Below, one piece after another: positions 1-11,700 of a stretch of DNA of 64,000 bases. The stretch is from the NCBI GenBank assembly GCA_009792885.1, contig WMCF01000025.1, positions 2,795,150-2,859,149 of the forward strand, in the 5' to 3' direction. The stretch is from Eremophila alpestris peregrina (taxonomy: Eukaryota > Chordata > Aves > Passeriformes > Alaudidae). The notes under the pieces are model-generated. The model had not been told where the DNA came from, made no database searches, and saw only the letters and a list, made by a program, of their open reading frames with translations. The position numbers were made by a program, and so were the translations under genes. How positions within the stretch are numbered: position 1 is the stretch's first letter; each line of letters starts with the position of its first letter.

Positions 1-2758
1 TGCAAGGATAAGGAAGAGACTCACCCATGACGCTTCTTTCCTTTTGTGGTAGGGTAGGAATCACAGGCTTTTCTCCCCCCTTCCAGGTCCTGGTAACTGC
101 TACTGCTAGCCATGGTGAACATGCAGGACAGTTAGGTCAAAGTAAGGGATGTATATTCCTGGCTGAAGAGACCTTTCAAATTTCCAAGTCAAGTTTCATA
201 TAAACCAATTTTTAAATTTTTTAAATTGATGCTTTCCACACTGCTGTCTCCCCATCCTGCATATCCTCTGAACAATATTCTTGAATATATTTTTTTCTGC
301 TATTGTATGGATTAGGATATTGCACCAACTTCCTACTCAGAGGAGGCAAGCCATTAAAAGTTAAGAACTTCTTGCCAATGCTAAAGAGGCAACAACAGTG
401 TCGTCTCTATGCCCTTCCTATGAAAGCTGGCAGCAATAATATAATAAAGGCCTGAACCAAACCAATAAACTCTGATTTGGTTTTTGAGTAACAGTGGCCT
501 GTTCTCAGAGGCAAAAAAATATGGGGGGAAGACAGAGTAAATACTAAAAGCTAAGCAGGATGGTTTCTGTTTGTCACTCAAATTGAACACAGGTATGGGT
601 TTTTCCCACTCTGTTCCCTAATTTCTCTTTCCACTTTGTTCAAAAGACCAGAAATTGAGGGGTTTATAATCCAGAGAGCCTTTCATTTGTTGACATTGTC
701 CTATTCTCAAGATTAAAAAAGCACTGCTCCCTGAGAAAGGGACTCACACTGATAACTAAACCAGATTAATCATTTCTTGCACTGTTTTGATACATAGGCT
801 GGCCTCACACATCCACAGAATGAAGTGCTGGTTTTGCAAGAGGGTATTCTGCATGGCTGTGGGTCACAGCATATGATTAGGCTGAATCCTGTTACATACC
901 TCTGCTCCCAAATCTCAGTGGACTTGGACTCTCCAGTATTCTGTATAATTTTTCTTTCCTGCATTCAATAACTGTGCTTCATTTTCTTAATGAGACCAAC
1001 CAGCAAAACTGGAGAGATTTTAGCTGTGGGATATCAAACTCATACTGCACACAAGCAACCTGCTTCCGATCTCTGTTTGTCTTTGGCTCAAAGATTTTTG
1101 TTTGTAACTGAGTACACTTGTACTTTGTACTGTAACATCATATTGTAAACCCTTCATAACCTGAGAATGTCAGCCTGGGCTCATGGGTATTTGCTGTCTC
1201 TCAGAAGAGTGAGACATGCTACAGCTGTCCACATTTGGCTCTGGGTATAATGTAACATAACAAACTTGTGAGGAGCTATTGTGTCAGTCTAATGAGTTAT
1301 GTTCAATCATTAGAGCAGCAATACTTTGCTAACAGACATGAATATAGGACTGTGAAACTGCCTTTAATAAATTTGCATAGAAAATTGTGATTTGAAATAA
1401 TTTCTCCTTCGCAGAGTTGTTAGTTTATTTACACCTGTGTAATTGATTTACAAACGCCTTTACTCTGTTAAAAAGTTATTTATATGCTTGAGTGTATCTT
1501 TGCTATCCATACTTCTCATGTGTAAGAAGCCTGACAATTAATGCTAATCTTAATTCCACATGTTTGCAGAAGAGAGTCCACAGATAGCTGTTAATTTCCC
1601 TTGGTACCCTTATAAGCCAATATGTTTCTGCTATTTTATTTGCAAAATAAACACTGCACATTTACTTAATTATATTTGATGTCATAATTCCAGGTTTTTC
1701 TTTGGCCTGCAGGGGCTCAGGGCCCTCGAGGTAGCTTTCCTCATTATTAAACAACAGTTGTATAGCTGTAGGTAGTAAATTATGATTGAAGACATGCATA
1801 ACAAACCAATGCACAGCAGTTTTTGTAATAAAGTGAAAAACACACCTTTACCGTGAAAAATGTAATTTTCCAAAGGGAAAGCATGAAGTGCAGCTAAAAA
1901 TTCAAATGTTTATTTACTATTTTGTCCTCTCTGAATGAATGAACAATAATGTCTGCATTCTAAGAAGGAAAATAATGAGAAACAGCATTCACAATGAAGT
2001 GGGACAGAGATTGTTGTTGCTTTAAATATATTTTTAATTTCAGCTAATGTTTGAAACTACTTTAAGGGCAGAAGTGACTTCCAGCAGGGTCTGGTCACAC
2101 CAGTGACTATATCCTCATGGACCAAGCCCTCTCAGCAGATGGATATGTTGGTCTCTCTCCTCCTTGTCTCCATGGACTTTTCAAAAAACCTCCAATGGTC
2201 ATCCTTTATCCACAGCCCTCCCCTCAACATAGGGCCTCCTAGCTGCCTGAAATAGTTGTCCCTGTGGTTTTTTAATACATAATTTTCTTCTGATCCCACC
2301 TTGCATGATTGCTTGTCTTTGGTAGCAACTGTGTATGTGAAAATTTGGAAGTCTTAAGTATTTAAAGCACAAGTTCTTTAGCAAAAGTTCCTGTACAGCA
2401 AAATTTGCTCCTGCACTTCATATTGCATATCTTAAAATGTAGTGCTGGCTGAAAGAGTCAGATAATAATGCTGATGACAGAATTGGAAGATATATTGTAT
2501 GCAACCAGCTCTGTATTTGCTCAACATATTTAATTACACGGTAAAATTAATTGATCAAGTTTTCATACTTATGCTTTGACTATTCATCATCAGGTTGCTG
2601 TATGCATTTTTGGAAGGGTCTTTTTTGGGTCCAAGCACTGCTGAACTGCTCTGATTTGTTGGATATGTCACTGTAGTTGCAATGCTTTGCTGCTTTTTTT
2701 TTTTCTTTTGCATTTTTATGCTCTGAAAGTAACATCTTTTTCTTTATCTTTTTTAAAG
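1..2758 (+). other. EPB41L4B intron (partial, left edge)
   Basis: AT-rich sequence upstream of the exon at 2759, with many stops in every frame. One exon-like stretch at 87-141 is discussed as a finding. No repeat family is recognised. A T run at 2692-2704 lies upstream of the polypyrimidine tract of the next exon. Confidence 0.6.
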
Positions 2759-2827
2759 ATAAAGACATTCCCTGCTGATACATCTAATCCTTTTTTCGAT
2801 CCCTTTACAACAGTACCACAGTTTTCT
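2759..2827 (+). CDS. EPB41L4B: EPB41L4B coding exon, third from last
   Basis: A 69-nt exon of 23 whole codons, phase 0 at both ends. It is preceded by a T-rich tract ending in AAAG and followed by a gtaagt donor. It reads IKTFPADTSNPFFDPFTTVP and continues QFS. The Asn-Pro-Phe and Asp-Pro-Phe tripeptides resemble EH-domain and AP2-appendage ligands; that role is only an inference. Skipping this exon would keep the frame. Confidence 0.75.
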
Positions 2828-5800
2828 GTAAGTAGAACATGCAACTAAAAAACTGTGTTTTAACACAATTCCAACTGATTTTTTTAAGTGTCAGAAATCT
2901 GTGCACTAAGCAGTCCTCAAAAAATAAAACAGATCAATTCCAAGTAGAAATTAAGAGTACAAAACAGTTAAATATTCCCATTATACACAATGTTGCCTGC
3001 ATTCAGACATTGCTGCTTACTAGACAGAGGACTGTAAGTTAAAGGTCAAGGATCACCACTAATGAAGTCAGTCCCAAAATGTTGTTCATTTCAGGACTGC
3101 AGAGGACACTTGTAAAGCTCCATAACATCTTTACAGGGAGCAGTAAGGGAATGGGAAGACTGTCCTCTGTCCTCTGTCTAGCAATTGCATGGCCTCCTGC
3201 CTGATACCACCTGCTGTGCCATCACAAAGAGGGCCCTGATTTTCATTGAAGTTGAATTACAGCTGTAATTTCATTACAGCTGAATTTTAAAGAATTATAG
3301 TTAGTGTGTGAATGACTACAATGGTATCCTTGTACAAACTCTTATGTTTACCCAAGAATTTGAATCCAATCTTGAACTTCATTCTTGTTAAATTTTCACA
3401 GAAGACATGACTTAGGGATTTTGGTGGGGTAAACCTCATACAAACAGAAAACAATTATCTGACAATTTAAAAAGTAAGTATGATTGAAATCTCGCTTTGG
3501 TGGCAGAGGCATTATGTAGTAAGTATGACAAAAAAGTATGACAAAATTAACTACTCTTTAAGAAACCCTTCTGCTTATAAACACCATGTAAAATGACTTA
3601 CACTTTTAAATTTGCAAAAGGAAGTATTTCAGACTTGAAGTTAAATTTCACTAGTTGCAGCAATCTATATCTGGCATATAATCCAAGATAAGTAACTTCA
3701 TTCACTGTTGAGTCATGTGAAGGTTCTGTCTGTACTTAATGATTTAAAGAAAGAGGCTTTTCTTTCACAATAAACCTGGACTTCTATGTAAATGTGCTTT
3801 TTCTCCAAATCAGTACTTTAAAGCCAGAGTTAGTTAGCCTCCTCAAGATGTGTAAGTGCCACAGCTGAGCTCTAAATAAATGCATTTGAGAGTACAGAGG
3901 AATGTCACAGCAATGTTTCATTATGTCAGCTAAGTCCAGACTGTACAATTGTGACAAAGGCTAACCCAAAGTTACAGTGCTTGTGTCTTTCACACAACTC
4001 CTTTATCTAAGCAAAATTCTGCTCCTCCCAAAATAGCTTTCCCACTAATTAACATTGATTGTCAGACATTATTTTCCTGTGCCTGACAGTTAGGATGAAG
4101 GCAAAATTTAGGAGGGGTATATAACATACATTTTCATAACTGGGGTTCAGAACTCTAAAATACAAACAGAAGGTATACCAATATACTTACCCACAGAAAT
4201 TTCCATATTCCAGAAAATGGCTATTTCATGGCAAATTCAAATGTTGAATTTTTGTTACATTCTGTCAGGAGAAAAGAAGCAAAGCAGAATTCAATCTAAT
4301 CTTTCTGAAATCCCAACTTCTGCCCATAGATTTCCATTTTTCTGGGCAGGGTGGAGGGCAGAATTGAGATCACAAATATTTAACATACCATTGCTATAAA
4401 ATACTAATGATGTGTGATCCATCACATGATCCATTACATTCCTTTTAGTAAGTTATGTACAAATATCTGCAGTGAACAAGCAGTTACCTGTGGGACTGCA
4501 CTGAGATGGCAAAACAGTTAGGAGAGTTAGGTGGCTTTGGTACTGCATTTCATGGCTCTGTTTCCCAGCCCAAAGGGAGGTGTCTCCACAGCAGCATTTC
4601 AGATCATCCTGATGCACTGCTGAGGGCTTGAAAAGAGCTACAGCCCAGGCAGCAGCTGTAAGGCAAGGGCAGCTAGGACTTGCAGGCAGAACACTGAATG
4701 ATCTCCAGTCACACACAGACCCAGATGTTAATGTTTGTTAATTGTTTTCTTTTTTTTTTGTTGTTTTGTTTCCTTTCCTTGCTTGCCCTTCCCCTTTCCC
4801 TTCTCCTTTTTTTTTTAAGAAAGCATTGAAATGATATTAAGCAGGAAAATATTATGAACAGTGACATTTAGTAGGCTTTACCTTTCATGTACAGCTTCAA
4901 ATTTGGTGGTGTATATGCAGTTGTGTTGATTTGATCAGATGAAAAATTAGATGACTTGGTTACCTGGAATGTTTAAACATAAGCTTCAAGCCAGGAACCA
5001 TCTAAATTTCAGCGATTTCCACAGAAAAATGACAGGTATGGTAGCCATATTCTCAGGCAGGTGTAAGTCACATAGATATAAATTAATGAAATTATGTCTT
5101 TTTAGACCAGTTAAATATTTGGCTTAAGCATACCATGCAATCAGACATACATACAAAAAGATGCTTTGGGTATCTACTGTAAAATAATCATCCAGAGCAA
5201 ACACACCATGGAATTCAATGCAATTATTCAGCAAGTGTAGTTTGTCATCACTCTGCTGATTTCAGTGAGGCTGGGAGCATTTATACGAGAATTTATACAA
5301 GCTTCAGAGGGATGTCTTCTTCTTCTCATGCCATAGAGTAAGGCAGTCCTCAGAGCACAAGGATCCTGTATGAAGAATACCAAATTTCATATCCCAGCAG
5401 TTTGTAAGTTTGAGTTTTAAAGGTTGAATGACAGAGAATTTTGAACAGATTCTATTAGCCATTATTTACACACAGGAGAGTTTCTTTAGTTGATTTTACA
5501 TTTTCCCATTTTATTAATTTTGTGGAACTAATGGAATTCCTTTTGCTTCAGAGGTTATTTTGGATCATTAAAGATGTGTTTAGACATGTCAAAAAGTGAC
5601 AATAAGCAAGCAAACCTAAAACAGCCAGTCTTTCCTGGGCTCAAATAATTTTCCCACTTTTTAAACAAAGTTTGTGAATAACATGCTGAGGCATGCAGAA
5701 TTAGAGATATAATTATTAAAAAAAAAAAAAAGATTGCTCTTCAAATAGGTGCTTTCTTATGATGGTGACTTTTCTTCCTCCCTGCCTTAGACTCTGAACC

Positions 5801-8486
5801 AGGTTCAGAAGAAATAGTCATTAAGGAAGAAAGGTGGCTGATACCAGTAGGAGCGTGTTTTAATGATCCTCATGCACTGACATCTGCAGTTGCTCTGTAT
5901 CCTTCCCAGGTCAGGGTCAGACATGCACCACAGGCACAACACAGGCTGTTGTGGTTTGGCATGAGAAATATCCCATGCCAAAAAGCAACACAGGGCTGTT
6001 TGATTTTTAGGGATCTTCACCCTCTGGTTGTAAAAATAGCCCAGTCTTCGCCACAATATTGTTGTGCTGAAATACATCACCTAAAAGGCAGGAGATGGTT
6101 GCTTGCTGTTTGTCTTAAATCTGCACTTCCAATAATGCTTTAGCATTGCCTTTCATTGGATACTGCAAGAATATCTCTCTTGAGGCATGTTCCAGTTAGC
6201 AAAACTGGGAAAGGGATAGAGATTTTAAAACCTGGAGTCCTAAAAGCCCAGACTCCCATCTGTTAACAAAACACAGAGTAGTTAGAGAACCCACCAGCAA
6301 ACTGTATAGCATTCCTGAAAAATATTCCAGAAATCTCATGTAGTCAACATTCTGCACAGCTTTTAGGGAAAACACAATAATGATAAGTGTCATTCTCCAA
6401 ACTGATCGTGTTTTTTACCTGAATGCTGCCAGTCTCATACATGCAGTGTCATCTCACCTGGTGCATGTTGCAATCAGGTTTGTTCCTTAGGAATCAAAAG
6501 AGGTGGCTGTCCAGCATCTGCAGAGGTTGCAAGGAGAGGTTATAGCCACAGCCTCCCATTTGTTCCCATTCTTAGATGCTGTTACTGAGTGCTTGGCAAT
6601 GAATTGGACAGCGAAGGATGGCAAGATCAGTAGAAGCTAATCTACACTTTTTTCTTTCTTTGTCTGTATACTTTTTTTTTTTAATTTTTAGGCAGAATTT
6701 GCAGACAGCAAAATACAGTGCTGTGGGGTGCAGTCATCTCCTAAGATTACGCTTGTGTCTCCATCACCTGTCCTGAGGTCTCTGGCAGAGACTATTCCAA
6801 CGCCAACAGTGCAGACAGTATATACGTCGCATAAGCCCATTTCGCTGGCAGACAGGTACTGTGCAGTTCTTTCACAGAAATACTGTGATGCTTTATGTAT
6901 TAATAAAATTCCCTTTGTCTGTCATAAACACCATAAAGTGTCATTTTCTCTTACACTGAAAGATTATTGCTCAACTACTAATAGGTGGGTTATGTAAAGA
7001 AATATCTGTAACTCATACTCTCATGCTCTGAGATGAAAAAAACCTACCTTAATTAACTGCTGCAGCCAGCAGTGTACCATTTCTGTGGCAAGTGGCCTGG
7101 AGAGAAAGGTTGCGCAGACTTTCCTCAGGCAAGTCATTTTGTCTGGAGCACAAAGGTTTTGTTTTAATAATTGCGGTTACAATTTGTTTTTTGAAATTAG
7201 ATGTCTATGGGGGAAAGCTGAGAAATGTCTGTTCTTCTAAATGAAAAACAGGCATTCGTTTTCTTTCTTCTTTTATTTTTTTTCTTTTTTTAGTAATGTC
7301 AAGCTACAGTGGTCTTGTAATTTCTTAGAGAAACAGGAAGATATACTACCATTCCACAGGCAGACTCTTTTCAGTTTTCTATTCTTTCACTCTACTGGTT
7401 TTGCACGCTGGCTTCTTATTCTATAATTTAATCAAAGCTGATAATTTACTGAATATAAATGTAGCAGTGGATATACTCAGTACTTCTGGAGCACAAATAA
7501 TCCAAGACTTATGAGGAGAAAAGTATTTCTTTGGCATAATAATGAATTAGTCTTTTTTACTTTTGGATTCATAGTCAATTCCCATTTTTTGTTGTTAATT
7601 ATTTTTGCAGATGTTGGCTAATTGCACCTGCACACTTGTTCAACATTGCTAACTCATCTAAAAATGTATCATTCTAGTGAAAATATAATTCTGAAGCTGT
7701 AATGCTGAACTCAGCTTCTGCAAGATATCTCAAGCACAAGTGGGTGATTCTACCCCTCCTTGTCCACAAATCAGCTGCAAGGTTTCTGCAATGCAGTTTA
7801 AATCTCCAAACTGTGTCACAAATGTGAGATACATAACTTTCAGAACAGCATGGTAAACATGCTTCAGAGTTTCAGAAATGGAATTGCTAACCCAGAACAT
7901 TCCCAGGGTTACAAAGCCTCTGTGCTCTGGAGTGAATTGTTGAGAGCAAGGACCTCAGGCTCTGATTATGGCATCCTGATATGTGCAGGACCATGGTAAA
8001 TTCAGAATATCTATGTATCAATGTATATAGATATCCCTCAATATCAGATTACACTAAGGAGCAGAAGGCTGTAACCGTATTCTTTCATAATGCCATTCGC
8101 TGTAGCTGCTCCATTTTTAGAGTCCTTGTCCAGCTTCCTTTGAAATCAGTAGCCTTTAATGGTGTTAACTGAAATTATAAACTGTTTTGACACGTGGATC
8201 TTTTTTTTTTATCCTTCTTCTTGCCTCTGTTTGCTCTTCAGAAATATCAAGTGATACTTGTTTTTGCATCAGCCATCAGCTATCAGTTTTTTCACTGAAT
8301 TGAGTCTGACCTTTTTTTCCCCTTCTTTGGTATTTTGAAAATGTTAATTATTTTAAATTGAAATCTGAGACTTATTGTTGTTCCCATAATTGGCTGTTTG
8401 TGCATTAATTACACAGCGCTGAGACTCTGAGGCGTGAACTTGAGAGAGAGAAAATGATGAAAAGACTCTTGATGACAGAATTATGA
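2759..8486 (+). CDS. EPB41L4B: EPB41L4B (EHM2), 3' end: last three coding exons
   Basis: This is the C-terminal end of a band 4.1-like FERM-domain protein that works at the plasma membrane and cortical actin. Three exons join without a frame break: 2759-2827, 6692-6855 and 8417-8486 (stop TGA 8484-8486), giving about 100 residues. All have AG/GT borders, and the phases (0, then 0 to 2, then 2) agree. The last exon encodes RRELEREKMMKRLLMTEL, a charged helix ending in T-E-L, a class I PDZ-binding motif. The FERM domain and the rest of the gene lie left of the window. The name rests on the tail sequence as I remember this family and on FRRS1L and TMEM245 following in the same orientation. A paralogue such as EPB41L4A or EPB41L5 is less likely because of that synteny. 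Confidence 0.82.
2828..6691 (+). other. EPB41L4B intron
   Basis: AT-rich intron between phase-0 exons. It contains a perfect 16-bp palindrome at 3255-3270, a polypyrimidine tract at about 4747-4818 that ends in AAG, and an A run near 5718-5731. No further coding exon is seen. Confidence 0.6.
6692..6855 (+). CDS. EPB41L4B: EPB41L4B coding exon, second from last
   Basis: A 164-nt exon after a long T run and TTTTTAG, ending in the donor AG|gtactg. It starts in phase 0 and leaves two bases of a split codon. The 54 residues are rich in Ser, Pro and Thr (SPKITLVSPSPVLRSLAETI followed by PTPTVQT), as expected for the disordered tail after the FERM domain. Several Ser-Pro and Thr-Pro pairs are possible proline-directed phosphorylation sites (inference). 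Confidence 0.85.
6856..8416 (+). other. EPB41L4B last intron
   Basis: AT-rich intron with T-rich tracts near 7255-7290 and 8202-8211. No coding exon or recognised repeat is seen. Confidence 0.6.
8417..8486 (+). CDS. EPB41L4B: EPB41L4B terminal coding exon and stop codon
   Basis: The acceptor is attacacag. The first base completes the Ser codon split from the exon at 6692-6855, then 22 codons and TGA follow. The peptide is an Arg/Glu/Lys-rich helix (LRRELEREKMMKRLL) ending MTEL. The 3' UTR begins at 8487. Confidence 0.88.
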
Positions 8487-8694
8487 AACTCGCACTTCCG
8501 TCAGATGGAGAATGGATTGGGGCCTTTCATGTGCCTTCTGTCTGTTTACATTCCTCTGCTTCTGTGTACTCAACATAATGCATTGGGAAAATGTGTGATA
8601 TTCCTGGCTCGCCTGGATTCACCACGGTTGGTTAAAATTACGTCTCGGCTAGACTTTAACTTGAAGGAGTTCCTTTATTCATTTGCTGCTGGGA

Positions 8695-8700
8695 AATAAA
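8695..8700 (+). terminator. Candidate poly(A) signal for EPB41L4B
   Basis: AATAAA lies 209 nt after the stop codon. The sequence downstream is T-rich but not clearly GU-rich. Further AATAAA hexamers occur at 9013-9018, 9377-9382 and 10508-10513, so the 3' UTR may be longer. Confidence 0.35.
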
Positions 8701-11700
8701 CCTTCAATCCTTTATCTCTCCTGAGATTTTATACTATTAACACAATTAATTTCTGGTTTGGTTTTGGTAAATCTAGGGCAAAGAGGATCAGCAAGGAGCA
8801 TACTGATTTCTATTGGGAAACACTGTTCTGTACATATGTTAATAAGTGCACAGAAATTAATGTTATGCAGAATATTTTGATAGTAACATAGAAAATATGT
8901 CATTTTGTACAACTGAAAATTGCAATGAGCTACTGCTGTTTGTTAAGAGAACCATTTTTAAAGCAGAAGAATGATTATTACATCCTAACCCCAGGACTGT
9001 TAGTCTCCACAGAATAAACGGCTGTCTTATTAAATTCCTAACCTTAACCTTCACTCAGAGATATAAATAGCTGCAAGGGGGAGAGACACCCCACCATACA
9101 GATATACACACCCCTATAGCTTGTCACCTTGACCTAAACCTTCTACTAAATTTCCATTAATGGAAGAAAAAATCCATTGTTTAAAGTCATTTGCTACTGA
9201 CTTTTTAGCTTGATACTGACTTTTTTAAAGTAAGTGAGGAGTTTTACCTTCTCCAGTTTGCCTAGGCTTTAAGGCTAGCCCACACTCAGACATCTTCTGC
9301 CCCAGCACTGTAGGTTGCAGAGCCTCAGCGGTGTGGATGTAGCTCACATAAGGAGAATATTTTTCCTTCCTCAGTAAATAAACCACCTTCCTGACTGACA
9401 TGAATTGATTGGTCCCTTCCAAGAACAAGAACAATGATAGTTTTTTTGGCATAGCTGCTCCAATTCCCATATTTTAAACTCTACTGTTAAAACACCCAAG
9501 CAGACTCTACATCCAGTGGAGCTATCTCAGGCATGAGGTGGGGTGAGTGGTCCAGCACTAGCAGGGCTGCAGGGAGGGAATTAATGGTGTACAGGTAATA
9601 CTACCAACTCTCTCCTAGGGAAAAAAAGGGTTTCTGTTTCCCCTTTTTCAGTAGTGCAGGGTCATCTAGAGAACTAACAACATCTGACTGTCAGCTACAA
9701 GGTACTCTTTCAACAGGAAAGCTTTTGTGCATTTTGTATGGCTGAAGATGTATATTTTTCTGTTACTCTGTACACTATGTTCTCTTATTTGTATTAAGAT
9801 AAAAGATTGCCCTTCATTTGGCACTGATTACAATGGCTTTATCTCAGCTTAACCAGTTTGTTTGTGTGGAGGCTGGGAAGTGATTGCTGTGAGACTGGGT
9901 TCCCTTCAGAGTTAGCTTCAGCTGTTTTTCTAAAATGGGAGTTCTGGAGAGCTCCATAAGACTGTGGATTGGAGTGTGAAGGTATAAACTGACTTACCTA
10001 TTTTATATTTGCTGGGACAAAAAATTAGCAGTGGGCTTCCCATTTAAATACATCAAACTCAAAACTTTCTGATTGCCATAAATGGGGTCAAACTACACAG
10101 CACAACTGTTAGGTAGAAAATCACATAACAAAACTTAATCAAGTGGCTCAAGATGAGCAGTGGGCACAAGGAGCCACAAAACCACACCTGGACTGGAGAT
10201 TTAAGAGCATTCCAGTGACTTTTCTGGGTAATCAGATATGACTTGTATGCTGTCTGTCCTCTAGTTGCAATGCCAGGACACTTCTGTTCCTTATGTTTTA
10301 ATGCCCCACTCCATCAATCCAGGGTTCTTAAAAATTGATTAGGAACATTAAATCCCTGTGAGGAAATCAGAAAGGAGGGGAAATGCACAGACACAGAAGA
10401 ATACAATTTCCTGTTACTCTTTTCTCACCACTTCCCAGAAGGTATTGGTGAGGGAGAAGCAGCACATTTTGCCTGTGTCCAAGTGATAGTGAGAGTTTTG
10501 AAGAACAAATAAAAGAAAATTGTAACTAGAAATGCTGGTTTGGGAGAGGAAAATGAAGTAAGGTTGAGAATGGCACAGTGCTGACTAGCTGAATCTGGTT
10601 TTCTGCCTCTTAGGTAACCACCAATTGTGTTTGAACTGGCAACAGCTTCACAAAGTCATTGTCAAGGAAAACCGAGAGGAAAAACAAAAATCAGAAAAAA
10701 ATCTGAACACACTCTTCAGTCATACTGATTGCCATGGAGTGGACTTTAGGAACCCCACAACATGCCTTCAGGTTTGGAGGCAAAACAGGTCCATGTTAGG
10801 ACAGTCTGATTACTTAAGCAAAAGCCTTTAGCAAAACTGAATGCCTGAGTCAGACTAGCCCATAAGATATTCTGGCTCATAAACAGTCTATTAGTTTGTT
10901 GTTTTTAATGCATCATTTTTGCTCCCATTGTATGAAATTTCTTCAGCTGAAATAATCGGAACTGGAAAGCAAGTAACATGAACCAAGGTTACTTTATATG
11001 GCCAAGTCTTTATGGCTGAGGCATGCTCTGGGATAGCTGAAGAAGGGCAAAGATTCCTCCTTCTTTGGTTCCCACCAGGAGAAGAGGGAAAGGCTCATGT
11101 GGCTGCTTTGTTTCTGTGGGACATTTTCTACAGAACAACTCCAAGTACGTTGCCTTGTTGTGTTTTAGTGTCTTATCCACTGGCTGCCACCGTTTCCTAT
11201 TCTGCAGTCTAATGGAGCTTTATTAAAACTGTTTTACTGATATCAAACTAAACTTTTAACTGTGGAATGTCATCATCTTGTTCTTTCTTACTACGTACCT
11301 TCTTCAGCCATGCTTCAGCATCTCAGTTTTCACATCCTCTGAAGAAACACTTCTGCCTCACCTCTGGTTGGGAATGACAGTGTTAGGACACCTGTTACCC
11401 AAAACTACTGTGAACAAGACAATGCCAACATGAACATATTGCAGAGGGGCAGATATTGCAGATTTGCCCCTACAATTTAACTTTGCAGGTGTTAAAGGAT
11501 ACTCTGCCTGAAGGTATGTCTATTTAATAGTGCAGAAGTATCTGAGCTAGCTTTAAGCTTGCAAATGTAGTTGTGGCAGCATGAAGCCCAGCACAGGCTA
11601 TCATTGTCATGTACATTGACATGTGTAAAGATAACGCATTTGAACAGCAGCCTTCTGAAGCATGGTCTCCAGAACTGGTGACAGGAAAGGGTGGCTGAAA

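Noticed and set aside
313..330. TATTGCAC sequence resembling the miR-32/miR-92 seed region
   Set aside because: The similarity ends after the seed and no hairpin partner is seen. miR-32 is expected in a later TMEM245 intron, outside this window.
4743..4830. Polypyrimidine tract ending in AAG that looks like a splice acceptor
   Set aside because: The sequence after it meets stops quickly in all frames and no donor in phase follows, so it is a decoy in the EPB41L4B intron.
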